A DNA stretch of 13,168 nt from Paracoccaceae bacterium. GTDB lineage: Bacteria > Pseudomonadota > Alphaproteobacteria > Rhodobacterales > Rhodobacteraceae. This document shows, in pieces, positions 1-6,134 of the stretch. The stretch's first letter is position 1, and each line of letters opens with the position of its first letter. The notes under the pieces are model-generated. The model saw only the letters and a program-made list of their open reading frames with translations. It had not been told where the DNA came from and made no database searches. The DNA is taken from assembly GCA_016764835.1 (NCBI GenBank), contig JAESRD010000119.1:1-13168 (forward strand), read 5' to 3'. The translations under genes were made by a program, and so were the position numbers.

Positions 1-240
1 CCGCGCCAAGGCCCGCGCCAGTGGCACTGCCAGTAAAACCGACAGGCCCGCCGAGACCAGCGCTTGGCTCAACGTAAACCGCAAAGCCGCCCAGTCAGCC
101 GGGCTAAACCCAGCCGAACTGCCAGCCGCGACCACCGCCAGAGCCGCCAAAGGCCCCAGCGTAAGCGCCAGCACCAAAGCCGAAGCCAATGGTGCTGGCC
201 AGCGCGAGACTTGCGCTATTTTGAAAGCGCTGTGCGCCAT
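1..240 (-). CDS. thiP: Thiamine ABC transporter permease ThiP, N-terminal part (runs off the window)
   Basis: This is the membrane permease of the thiamine/TPP importer ThiBPQ in the inner membrane. Only the first 80 codons are present; the rest lies beyond position 1. Reading from the ATG at 238-240 gives MAHSAFKIAQVSRWP, then a hydrophobic segment (about residues 17-40) and a segment ending LSVLLAVPLARALAR. This resembles the start of E. coli ThiP, including its RFSFWQAFLSALLS...FLARAL region (recalled, not aligned). The ATG lies inside the end of thiB (25-bp overlap, different frame), so the two genes are probably translationally coupled and share the TPP riboswitch. The assignment rests on this N-terminal match plus its place directly after thiB. 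Confidence 0.85.
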   Translation of the reverse strand, partial: MAHSAFKIAQVSRWPAPLASALVLALTLGPLAALAVVAAGSSAGFSPADWAALRFTLSQALVSAGLSVLLAVPLARALAR

Positions 241-1202
241 GCCTCAATCACATCTGCACGCATCTGTGCCGCTTCATCCGCCGCGAAAAGCAACGCATTC
301 TCCGCCGCTACCGGGTTGGCAAACGCATCGGGCAGGCCAGCCTCAGGCAACACTGCCGGATACATCCAGTTGGTCTGCGGGATAATGCTCTGAAACGCGG
401 GCCCGACCATAAACGCCATAAACTGCGCCGCCAGCTCTGGCTGATCAGACGCGGCCAATATCCCGGCCACTTCGACCTGCATGTAATGACCCTCATCAAA
501 GATAACAGCGACCTTGCTGTCATCTTCTTCAGCCAAAATATGATAGGCGGGCGAGGTGGTGTAGGACAAAACCAGATCGGCCTCGCCCTCCAAAAACAAC
601 CCATAAGCTTCCGACCAACCGGGGGTGACTGTCAAAATATTGTCCGACAGCGCCTCCCACATATCGGCAGCGCCGTCGCCATACGCCGCCTGAACCCACA
701 TCAACAGCCCCAAACCGGGGGTCGATGAACGCGGGTCTTGAATGGCAATTTTGAGTTCACTGGCGGCGAGGCTGGCAAAGTCATGCGGCAGCTCGGTGCC
801 TGCATTGCCAACAAAAGCGAAAAAGCCCCAATCATAAGGCAGAAATTCCGCATCATCCCACGCCACCGGAAGGTCCAGCTCAGGCGTCATGCCATGCGCT
901 GCAAACAGCCCTGTCGCGCGTGCTTGCTCTGTAAGGTTCGTATCAAGCCCGAGCACAATATCGGCGTCGGATCGCGCGCCCTCTAGCTGAATGCGCGCCA
1001 TAAGTGCCGCGCCATCGCCCGCGCCGACAAATGTCAGCTCACAGCCGCATTCGGCTTCAAACGCTGCTTTTACCGCCGGGCCGGGGCCCCATTCGGTGAT
1101 AAAGCTGTCATAAGTATAGACCACAAGTTCTGGCACTTCTGCACTTGCTGCGCTGGCAGCAAGGCAAAGTCCCGCGACATGGATCAGATGAAGGTTTTTC
1201 AT
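216..1202 (-). CDS. thiB: Thiamine/TPP-binding periplasmic protein ThiB
   Basis: This is the periplasmic binding protein that captures thiamine, TMP or TPP and delivers it to ThiPQ. The product is 328 aa, the usual length. A signal peptide covers about residues 1-21 (hydrophobic core, ASA cleavage site, mature start EVPELVVYTYDSF). Strings shared with E. coli TbpA as I remember it include YTYDSF, WGPGP near 38, QDPRSSTPGLGLLMW, GWSEAYGLFLEGEADLVLSY, TTSPAYHI and NWMYP. These hold known thiamine-contact regions. The start at 1202 was chosen because AAGGGAAG sits just upstream and the signal peptide begins there; the frame is open to 1241 without good support. The TPP riboswitch upstream implies repression when TPP is plentiful. 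Confidence 0.95.
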   Translation of the reverse strand: MKNLHLIHVAGLCLAASAASAEVPELVVYTYDSFITEWGPGPAVKAAFEAECGCELTFVGAGDGAALMARIQLEGARSDADIVLGLDTNLTEQARATGLFAAHGMTPELDLPVAWDDAEFLPYDWGFFAFVGNAGTELPHDFASLAASELKIAIQDPRSSTPGLGLLMWVQAAYGDGAADMWEALSDNILTVTPGWSEAYGLFLEGEADLVLSYTTSPAYHILAEEDDSKVAVIFDEGHYMQVEVAGILAASDQPELAAQFMAFMVGPAFQSIIPQTNWMYPAVLPEAGLPDAFANPVAAENALLFAADEAAQMRADVIEAWRTALSK

Positions 1203-1256
1203 AGGTACTTCCCTTTTCATGCGCCGGACGGATGGGGGCAATGAGAGTTTCCCAAG

Positions 1257-1338
1257 ACCTTCCCTCCGCCGGTTCTAACCGGTTCAGGTTCAACGGGTTC
1301 GCTTGCGCATCTCAGCCCTGTCTAGGGCACCCCGAGGT
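1257..1338 (-). promoter_or_regulatory. TPP riboswitch (THI element) controlling thiBP
   Basis: Read on the minus strand, the segment holds the class hallmarks in order: CTCGGGGTGCCC, GGGCTGAGA, ACCCGTTGAACCTGA, a CCGG-TTAGAA-CCGG helix and CGGAGGGAAGG. The outer stem P1 forms between ACCT (1335-1338) and AGGT (1257-1260), and P2 between GCCC and GGGC around TAGACA. CTGAGA is the pyrimidine-binding part and the ACCTGA...GGAGGGA side forms the pyrophosphate sensor. About 54 nt separate the aptamer from the thiB ATG. I see no clear terminator with a U tract in that spacer, so control of translation start is more likely than attenuation; this part is inference. Confidence 0.95.
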
Positions 1339-1345
1339 GAGGGCG

Positions 1346-1373
1346 ACACTAGCGGCGTTTTTGAGAACCGCAA
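1346..1373 (-). promoter_or_regulatory. Candidate sigma70 promoter of thiBP
   Basis: On the minus strand, TTGCGG (-35, plus positions 1368-1373) and TAGTGT (-10, 1346-1351) are separated by 16 bp. Transcription would start near 1339, right at the outer base of the TPP aptamer (1338). The hexamers are only moderate matches, but the fit with the riboswitch edge supports the call. Confidence 0.45.
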
Positions 1374-1452
1374 GCAGGTGATGCCGATTTTCTTGGCGCT
1401 CGGCGCGCATATCGCCTATGCATTGGGGCGGATATGGTCAGGAGAATTGCCG

Positions 1453-2562
1453 GTGAGTTTCAATACGTTTGGTCGTCTTTTCCGGACAACAACCTGGGGC
1501 GAAAGCCACGGGCCCGCCCTTGGTGCCACGGTTGATGGTTGCCCGCCCGGTGTGGCGCTGGACGCTGCCGATATTCAGGGCTGGCTCAACAAGCGCCGTC
1601 CCGGCCAGAACAAGAACATGACCCAGCGGCGCGAGCCAGATGAGGTCGAAATCCTGTCTGGCGTCTATGAGGGCCAGACCACCGGCACGCCGATCCAGCT
1701 GATGATCCGCAATGTTGACCAGCGCTCAAAAGACTACGGTAAAATAGCCGAGACCTTTCGCCCCGGCCATGCAGACATCACTTACCACATGAAATACGGG
1801 CTGCGCGATCCGCGTGGCGGAGGCCGCTCATCGGCCCGCGAAACCGCTTCGCGCGTGGCCGCTGGTGGCGTGGCGCGGGCGGTTTTGGCCAGCCTTGCGC
1901 CAGACCTGCAAATCAAAGGCTACATGGTGCAAATGGGCCCCAAACACATTGACCGCGCCCGGTTTGACTGGGACGCGATCGACCGAAACGACTTTTGGTG
2001 CCCCGACGCCGCCGTCGCCGCCGAATGGGAAGATTACTTGGATTTTCTGCGCCGCAAAGACCACAACTCGGTGGGGGCCACGGTTGAGATCGTCGCCCGC
2101 AATGTGCCGCCGGGCCTCGGCGCGCCGGTCTACGGCAAGCTAGACACCGACCTTGCCGCCGGGATGATGTCGATCAACGCCGTCAAAGGTGTCGAGATCG
2201 GCGCAGGCATGGCCGCCGCCTCGCTTACGGGCCGCGAAAACGCCGATGAGATCTTCATGGGCAATGATGGCCAGCCAACATTTAGCACAAACCACGCGGG
2301 CGGTATTTTGGGTGGCATCTCAACCGGCCAAGATGTTGTCGTGCGCTTTGCGGTCAAGCCAACCTCGTCGATCCTGTCGCCGCGCCGCTCTATCACCATC
2401 AAAGGTGAGCCGATTGATGTCGTGACCGAAGGCCGCCATGACCCCTGCGTCGGTATCCGCGCCGTGCCGGTGGGCGAGGCGATGATGGCCTGCATTCTCT
2501 TGGATCACCTGCTGATCGACCGTGGCCAAACCGGCGGCAAAAGGGGCAAGATCGGGGGCTAA
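1453..2562 (+). CDS. aroC: Chorismate synthase
   Basis: Chorismate synthase converts 5-enolpyruvylshikimate-3-phosphate to chorismate with reduced FMN, the last step of the shikimate pathway, in the cytoplasm. The 369-aa product has the family signatures: [19 protein letters not shown] near the N terminus (the GESHG motif with its catalytic His), [21 protein letters not shown] (RSSAR motif), [20 protein letters not shown] and [18 protein letters not shown]. The start is taken as GTG at 1453: AGGAGA lies about 8 nt upstream and the family normally begins MSxNTFG. The frame is open back to 1303, but those codons do not resemble AroC and partly overlap the antisense TPP riboswitch. The next gene starts 4 nt after the stop, suggesting one transcript. 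Confidence 0.97.
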   Translation: MSFNTFGRLFRTTTWGESHGPALGATVDGCPPGVALDAADIQGWLNKRRPGQNKNMTQRREPDEVEILSGVYEGQTTGTPIQLMIRNVDQRSKDYGKIAETFRPGHADITYHMKYGLRDPRGGGRSSARETASRVAAGGVARAVLASLAPDLQIKGYMVQMGPKHIDRARFDWDAIDRNDFWCPDAAVAAEWEDYLDFLRRKDHNSVGATVEIVARNVPPGLGAPVYGKLDTDLAAGMMSINAVKGVEIGAGMAAASLTGRENADEIFMGNDGQPTFSTNHAGGILGGISTGQDVVVRFAVKPTSSILSPRRSITIKGEPIDVVTEGRHDPCVGIRAVPVGEAMMACILLDHLLIDRGQTGGKRGKIGG

Positions 2563-2566
2563 TCAA

Positions 2567-3015
2567 GTGATTTATCTTGTCCCAACCGACCCCAGCTTTG
2601 AGCCGACCCTAACACCTGAAGCGGCAGCGCGCGCCGCGCTAGATGCTGTGCTGCCATCCAATGTTGAGCTGCGCATCACCAGCCAAAGCCACGATGCGCC
2701 GCGCTTGTTTGATGCCGGAAAGAACTTTTATTCCGTTGCCTGCCCGCATTGCAGCACCAACATTTCGCTCGACTGGTGGTCGCAAAACTAGAGCAAGATT
2801 TCGATGGGGCTGGCTTCAAACTGGCCTCATATTGGCCACCCTGTTGCGACGAAAAAGTCAGCCTAGATGAGTTGATTTATCAAGAACATCAAGCCTTTGG
2901 CCGCTATGCGCTGGTGGTTAAAAACTGCAAGTTAGACCGGCTGTCACCAGAGCAGATCGCAAGCTGCGCCGCTGTTTTGGGCGCCCCCCTTAGCGTGGTT
3001 TTTCAAGCGCTCTAA
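2567..3015 (+). pseudogene. Small zinc-ribbon-like conserved hypothetical protein, interrupted by a one-base frameshift
   Basis: Two overlapping frames read as one protein of about 149 aa if one base is restored. The first part starts at GTG 2567 (GGGGG upstream, 4 nt after aroC) with IYLVPTDPSFEPT and continues to CPHCSTNISLDWWSQ, where a TAG at 2789-2791 ends it. The next frame continues smoothly with KLEQDFDGAGFKLASYWPPCC and ends ...VLGAPLSVVFQAL at 3015. Adding one A to the AAAA run at 2784-2787 fuses the halves. The CPHC pair and the later PCC would make one Cys-rich, probably zinc-binding, fold split by the break. The function is unknown. Either the gene is damaged or the sequence has a homopolymer error. 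Its tail overlaps the convergent regulator gene by 26 bp. Confidence 0.7.
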
Positions 3016-3685
3016 GCCGCTCGATAAACTCGCGCAGGAGCGGCACCCGGCGCGGCCGAAAACTCTGCTCTGTCAGCGTCGCCGTGACAATACGCTCCAA
3101 AATAAAATGCCTGAAATCTTGACGCAGCGCGCACCATGCCATTAGGCCAATCATCCGCTCGTGGTAGACAATGTTGAGCGGCAGCACCCGCCGCTCGCTC
3201 GGTTTGCCGCCCTTATCAACATAGCTGATATCAACCGCCAGCTCGTCCCAACAGGCTTGGCGCAGCAGCGCACTTACCCCCGGCACAGCCCGGCGCGGTG
3301 TGCTGCGATAAACATGCATCACCGAATGCATGGCTTGCCGTTGCACCCGCTCTGGCAAGCTGGCGGTGATCTTGGCGAACGCCGCCTGCGCCGCGCAGCT
3401 CAGCTCTTGGTCGCCCGAATGTTGCACCTCGGCCAGCCCCAAAACCAAGGCCTCAACCTCGATCCGGGTGAACATTTGCGGCGGCAAAGCCGGGTCTTCC
3501 GTCAGTGCATAGCCGTAGCCCGGCGCGCCCTCGATCCGCGCCCCAGAGGCGCGCAAAGTGGCAATGTCGCGGTAGATCGAGCGCTCAGATACTTCGGTTT
3601 CTTCTGCCATACGCGCAGCCGTGACCGGCGCTGGCAAGCGGCGTAAAAGGTCGAGCAAGGCGAATAGACGATCTGCGCGTGCCAT
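2990..3685 (-). CDS. YafY-type transcriptional regulator (HTH_11 + WYL domain)
   Basis: A cytoplasmic DNA-binding regulator of 231 aa. Residues about 5-55 form a DeoR/HTH_11 winged helix-turn-helix (RLFALLDLLRRL, then VSERSIYRDIATLRASG as the recognition region). After a middle linker, residues about 150-200 form a WYL domain, with VDISYVDKGGKPSERRVLPL and a FILERI stretch. The WYL domain normally senses a small ligand or nucleic acid. The ATG at 3685 has a near-perfect AGGAGG about 4 nt upstream. The gene is divergent from a glutathione S-transferase across 97 bp, so it most likely controls itself and that GST. Its 3' end overlaps the frameshifted gene. The ligand is unknown. Confidence 0.9.
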   Translation of the reverse strand: MARADRLFALLDLLRRLPAPVTAARMAEETEVSERSIYRDIATLRASGARIEGAPGYGYALTEDPALPPQMFTRIEVEALVLGLAEVQHSGDQELSCAAQAAFAKITASLPERVQRQAMHSVMHVYRSTPRRAVPGVSALLRQACWDELAVDISYVDKGGKPSERRVLPLNIVYHERMIGLMAWCALRQDFRHFILERIVTATLTEQSFRPRRVPLLREFIERLRALEKPR

Positions 3686-3693
3686 GTTTCCTC

Positions 3694-3710
3694 CTGACGG
3701 AAACTGTCAG
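3694..3710. promoter_or_regulatory. Candidate operator for the YafY-type regulator (CTGAC-N7-GTCAG)
   Basis: CTGAC at 3694-3698 and GTCAG at 3706-3710 form an inverted repeat with a 7-bp spacer, just upstream of the regulator start and adjoining its Shine-Dalgarno. Binding here could shut off the regulator and affect the divergent GST. The half-sites are short, so this is only a candidate. Confidence 0.4.
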
Positions 3711-3737
3711 TATGAGGCGGCTATAGCATGCTGTGTC

Positions 3738-3771
3738 ACAACAAATCACCCCGTTGACTAACAACAAATCA
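3738..3771. repeat. Two direct copies of ACAACAAATCA upstream of the GST gene
   Basis: Perfect 11-bp copies lie at 3738-3748 and 3761-3771, start-to-start distance 23 bp (about two helical turns). The second copy adjoins the GST ribosome binding site (AAAGGAG). They could be regulator sites on one face of the helix, or a chance result of local A/C richness. Confidence 0.4.
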
Positions 3772-3782
3772 AAGGAGCAAGC

Positions 3783-4409
3783 ATGCTCACACTTTTCCAC
3801 GCGCCGCTTTCGCGCTCGACCACGATCGTCACCCTGATTGAAGAAATGGGCATCACCGCCGAAATCGATCTGCGCTACATATCGATCCCGCGCTATGATG
3901 GCACCGGCGCGCGCGACCCGGCCAACCCGCATCCCGAAGGCAAAGTCCCGCTCCTTGTGCATGATGGTGCCGAAGTGTGGGAGCGCGCCGCGATCATCAC
4001 CTATCTGGCCGATATCTACCCCGATGCGGCCGCTATTCGCCCCGCTGGTCACCCAGAGCGCGGCGCGTTTCTGTCATGGCTCAGCTATTATGGCTCGGTC
4101 GCTGAGCCGGTCCTATTGCTCCAGGCGGCGGACATTACCCATCCATTCATCACCTCGGCACTGCGCGGCCCAGATGAGGTTGCCGCTCGGCTTGATGCGG
4201 CGCTAAGCGGCGGGCAGGATTATATTCTAAAGAGCGGTTTTTCGGCTGTTGATCTGCTGTTAGCCTCACCATTTAGCTGGTTCCCCGCCGCTATTCCAGA
4301 CATCGCCGCCGTCAAAGCCTGGGCTGCTCGTGTGGCTGCCCGCCCGGCTGCCGTGGCGGTTTTTCAGCGCGACCAAGCCCAGCTGGCTGCAATGAATACC
4401 GAAGCCTAG
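3783..4409 (+). CDS. Glutathione S-transferase family protein
   Basis: A cytosolic GST-like protein of 208 aa, near the usual length. The N-terminal thioredoxin-like domain (about 1-82) starts LTLFHAPLSRST, where S10 or S12 could be the catalytic Ser. It then has NPHPEGKVPLLVHDG (cis-Pro at V55-P56) and WERAAIITYLADIYP, which matches the glutathione-binding ESxAI region with ER in place of ES. The C-terminal helical domain carries SAVD (154-157), the usual S/T-x-x-D N-capping box. AAAGGAG precedes the ATG by 5 nt. It is divergent from the YafY-type regulator and probably controlled by it. The substrate cannot be told; detoxification or isomerisation by thiol addition are the family's common roles. 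Confidence 0.9.
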   Translation: MLTLFHAPLSRSTTIVTLIEEMGITAEIDLRYISIPRYDGTGARDPANPHPEGKVPLLVHDGAEVWERAAIITYLADIYPDAAAIRPAGHPERGAFLSWLSYYGSVAEPVLLLQAADITHPFITSALRGPDEVAARLDAALSGGQDYILKSGFSAVDLLLASPFSWFPAAIPDIAAVKAWAARVAARPAAVAVFQRDQAQLAAMNTEA

Positions 4410-4414
4410 AATGG

Positions 4415-4444
4415 GTGGCGCGGCCCGTCTTTTGGCCGCGCCAC
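4415..4444. terminator. Convergent hairpin terminator between GST and the DUF1761 gene
   Basis: GTGGCGCGGCC (4415-4425) and GGCCGCGCCAC (4434-4444) form a perfect 11-bp GC-rich stem with an 8-nt loop (CGTCTTTT). It lies 5 nt past the GST stop and 4 nt past the stop of the opposing gene, so it could serve both. No U tract follows on either strand. Confidence 0.65.
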
Positions 4445-4448
4445 GCAC

Positions 4449-4826
4449 TTAGAGCAGGCCTTGGGCCAGGATCATCAAAGCGCCGCTGGCCACAACATAG
4501 CTGGCGTCAATCACCGTCGCCTTGCCAGACTTTTGGCTGAACATATCCATGCCCGCGACAAACAGAGCCACCGCCAAAATCGCGCCAATCGCCGTCATGA
4601 TCGCCTCACTGGTTGCGGTCATGCCGACCACCAGCGCCAGCACCGCCGTGCCCAAAAACTGAACGATGATCGCGGCGATAGGCGGTGTTTCGGGTGCCTC
4701 GATATTATGGCTGCCTGCCGACCAGCTTGCGCCAAACATCTTTGGGCTAAACCAAAACATGCCGAGGACAAAGGCGGCGATTGTTCCCAGCGCGACTGCT
4801 GGCCAGTTCATAAGTGCAAAATCCAT
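4449..4826 (-). CDS. DUF1761 family integral membrane protein
   Basis: A small inner-membrane protein of 125 aa with unknown function. The start MDFALMNWPAVALGTIAAF followed by VLGMFWFSPKMFGASW fits the DUF1761 family (first helix, then an FSP and F-G-xxW pattern). Further hydrophobic segments lie around residues 50-70, 73-95 and 105-125, giving about four helices. The ATG at 4826 has AAGGAA 7-8 nt upstream; the open frame further upstream is the tail of the preceding gene read in another frame. It is the last gene of an ArsR-SRPBCC-DUF1761 operon, 34 nt after the SRPBCC stop, so it is probably under the same regulator. Confidence 0.85.
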   Translation of the reverse strand: MDFALMNWPAVALGTIAAFVLGMFWFSPKMFGASWSAGSHNIEAPETPPIAAIIVQFLGTAVLALVVGMTATSEAIMTAIGAILAVALFVAGMDMFSQKSGKATVIDASYVVASGALMILAQGLL

Positions 4827-4838
4827 AATACGGTTCCT

Positions 4839-4875
4839 TTTGTTATGACGCGAGGGTTTGTTATGAAGCGAGGGT
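4839..4875 (-). repeat. 18-bp tandem duplication carrying the stop codon of the SRPBCC gene
   Basis: Two 19-bp units, 4839-4857 and 4857-4875 (sharing one base), differ at one position; the period is 18 bp. On the minus strand each reads ACC CTC GCx TCA TAA CAA, in frame with the SRPBCC gene, so the C-terminal TLAS and its stop codon exist twice. The second stop is silent unless the first is read through. Confidence 0.9.
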
Positions 4876-5286
4876 CGTGACCAGAGTATCGAGTACTCTT
4901 GTCCAACCGCCAAGATGGCTGTCGCGCGCCTCAGCATCGGCAAAGCGAACATGGTCCAGCGTCACATGTGTGCCAGCCTCAACTGGCGCAAAGGTCAGCG
5001 TTACCGTGCTGTCGCCGCTGGAAAACGGGCTTTCCCATGTGAAGATAATACGCTCATGCGGGCTGATCTCTTTGTAAGTGCCTGCATGCGGCAGCTCGGT
5101 CTCGCCTGTATCCATGATAATCTCAAAGCGTCCGCCCTCTCTCGGGTCATTCGACGCGCGCGGCACGCTGACACCGGCGGCTGGCATCATAAATTTGCGC
5201 AGCATTTCGGGGTCTAGCCAAGCATCAAAAACGACATCTGGTGGGGCGTTGATAACGCGTTCTACTTTCAGGCTTAGGTCAGTCAT
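4861..5286 (-). CDS. SRPBCC domain (AHSA1/START-like) protein
   Basis: A cytoplasmic 141-aa protein with the AHSA1-type helix-grip fold, which binds hydrophobic ligands in a deep pocket. Visible marks are LKVERVINAPPDVVFDAWLD (start of the fold), EGGRFEIIMDTG, the GTYKEISPHERIIFTWES strand pair and HLGGWTRVLDTL in the C-terminal helix. The ATG at 5286 has AAAGGAGAG upstream. It overlaps the end of the upstream ArsR-type gene by 8 bp, the common ArsR-SRPBCC pairing, so the two are probably translated together. Its C-terminal codons and stop are duplicated downstream. The ligand is unknown. Confidence 0.92.
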   Translation of the reverse strand: MTDLSLKVERVINAPPDVVFDAWLDPEMLRKFMMPAAGVSVPRASNDPREGGRFEIIMDTGETELPHAGTYKEISPHERIIFTWESPFSSGDSTVTLTFAPVEAGTHVTLDHVRFADAEARDSHLGGWTRVLDTLVTTLAS

Positions 5287-5623
5287 TTGTCTCTCCTTTG
5301 GAAATAAAATCATCAAGCGCTTCTAATCTGAGGTCCCAGATTGAGCGCAGGCCAGCGAACCATTTATCGATCTCAGCCAGTGGCTCCATTTGAACTTCGA
5401 TCAAATGTTCTCGCCACTCAGTACGCCTGACCACAAGCCCAACCTTCTCTAACACTTTGATATGTTTTGAGATTGAGTTGAGGCTGGTTTCAAATTGTTT
5501 GTGAATGTCGGTGACCCGCAAGGGGCCGTGCTGAGCCAAAAGTGTCAAGATCGCCCGACGGGTCGGGTCGCTTGCAGCTTTGAGCAATTCGTTCAGCGCG
5601 TTTGATGTGATTCGTTCAACCAT
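5279..5623 (-). CDS. ArsR-family winged-helix transcriptional regulator
   Basis: A 114-aa DNA-binding protein. LNELLKAASDPTRRAILTLL (about 10-29) is the classic ArsR helix start, followed by LRVTDIHKQFETSLNSISKHIKVLEKVGLVVRRTEWREHL with the recognition helix about 48-60 and the wing after it. There is no cysteine anywhere, so the metal-binding ELCVC box of arsenic or cadmium sensors is absent. ArsR proteins paired with SRPBCC proteins usually lack it. The start is taken as ATG 5623; a TTG at 5638 in frame has no ribosome site either. No Shine-Dalgarno is seen, and the promoter spacing suggests a leaderless message. It heads a three-gene operon and probably represses it. Confidence 0.9.
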   Translation of the reverse strand: MVERITSNALNELLKAASDPTRRAILTLLAQHGPLRVTDIHKQFETSLNSISKHIKVLEKVGLVVRRTEWREHLIEVQMEPLAEIDKWFAGLRSIWDLRLEALDDFISKGETND

Positions 5624-5629
5624 GGGGGT

Positions 5630-5658
5630 GAATAACAAATCAAACTGTAGTCAGTCAA
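5630..5658 (-). promoter_or_regulatory. Candidate promoter of the ArsR operon, predicting a leaderless mRNA
   Basis: On the minus strand TTGACT (-35, 5653-5658) and TTATTC (-10, 5630-5635) are exactly 17 bp apart. The expected start, 7 nt after the -10, is the A of the ArsR ATG (5623). The bases before the ATG are ACCCCC, with no ribosome binding site, which fits a leaderless start. Confidence 0.5.
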
Positions 5659-5668
5659 CCCATTGGGT
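5658..5668. promoter_or_regulatory. Palindrome ACCCA-T-TGGGT next to the ArsR promoter -35 box
   Basis: An 11-bp odd-centred palindrome touches the -35 hexamer (5653-5658). Position and symmetry suit an operator for the dimeric ArsR-type protein, but no second site is seen in this window. Confidence 0.4.
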
Positions 5669-5678
5669 GAATGATTTA

Positions 5679-5704
5679 TGTCCGGGCAGGAGACCACCCG
5701 GACA
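5679..5704 (-). terminator. Hairpin terminator after the thioredoxin-like gene
   Basis: TGTCCGGG (5679-5686) and CCCGGACA (5697-5704) form a perfect 8-bp stem with a 10-nt loop, 6 nt beyond the thioredoxin-like stop. On the minus strand it is followed by TAAATCATT, an A/T-rich but poor U tract. It also separates this operon from the ArsR promoter downstream. Confidence 0.6.
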
Positions 5705-5710
5705 GGGGTC

Positions 5711-6121
5711 CTATGCAGAAGCCGCCGCCAGTGCCGTATCCATCAGATCTTTGATCACAGTGCGACTGGTGCCCGCAACAATCCGGCCCAGCTCACGGCG
5801 TCCATCGAGCACAACTAGCGTCGAGCGGCGCGGAATATTCAGACTTTGTACCAGCGATGAGCGGCCATAATCGTCCCAGTCGACATTGATAAATGTGATC
5901 TGCGCCTCATAGGCGGGGTTCTCAGCCTTGAGCGCGTTGATCACCCGCTCTTGCGCGGCGCAGGTGGTGCACCAGCTGGCCTTAAAGTCCAGAAACACGG
6001 TTTCGCCATTGTCCAAAGCGGGCTGCAAAATGCCGGGACTATAGTCGATGGTGCGGGCGCTTATGAGCGTGGGTGTCAGTAAGGCCGCGCCGCTTATCGC
6101 AATAAATTCACGTCTTTTCAT
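5711..6121 (-). CDS. Exported thioredoxin-like protein with CTTC active site (twin-arginine leader)
   Basis: A 136-aa periplasmic thiol-redox protein. The leader is MKRREFIAISGAALLTPTLI; RREF followed by a hydrophobic stretch looks like a twin-arginine (Tat) signal, cleaved about residue 22. The thioredoxin fold follows: VFLDFKASWCTTC with active-site C51 and C54, ITFINVDWDDY, and IPRRSTLVVLDG, where IPRRST stands at the usual cis-Pro loop (S-T after R-R rather than a clear cis-Pro). ATG 6121 has GAGGAGA upstream. It lies 13 nt after ccdA, so it probably receives electrons from CcdA and reduces periplasmic disulfides. The target is unknown; cytochrome c maturation or repair of oxidised proteins are options. 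Confidence 0.88.
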   Translation of the reverse strand: MKRREFIAISGAALLTPTLISARTIDYSPGILQPALDNGETVFLDFKASWCTTCAAQERVINALKAENPAYEAQITFINVDWDDYGRSSLVQSLNIPRRSTLVVLDGRRELGRIVAGTSRTVIKDLMDTALAAASA

Positions 6122-6134
6122 GATGGTCTCCTCG

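Noticed and set aside
1203..1241. Longer ThiB start with 13 more residues
   Set aside because: A signal peptide begins at 1202 with AAGGGAAG just upstream; the extra residues would precede the n-region without ribosome site support.
1303..1452. N-terminal extension of aroC by 50 codons
   Set aside because: It does not resemble AroC, overlaps the antisense TPP riboswitch, and the GTG at 1453 has a good ribosome site and the family-typical start.
2780..2795. Programmed -1 frameshift at the A run of the zinc-ribbon gene
   Set aside because: The bases G CAA AAC do not form a canonical X-XXY-YYZ slippery site, and I saw no strong downstream stem; mutation or sequence error is simpler.
3161..3646. 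161-codon open frame on the plus strand
   Set aside because: It lies wholly antisense to the well-supported YafY-type regulator, has no ribosome site and no family likeness.
4461..4880. 139-codon plus-strand open frame
   Set aside because: It mirrors the DUF1761 and SRPBCC genes on the opposite strand; its His/Arg-rich sequence is typical of a shadow frame.
5624..5638. TTG start five codons upstream for the ArsR-type gene
   Set aside because: It would lie within the proposed -10 box and has no ribosome site; ATG 5623 fits the usual N-terminal length.
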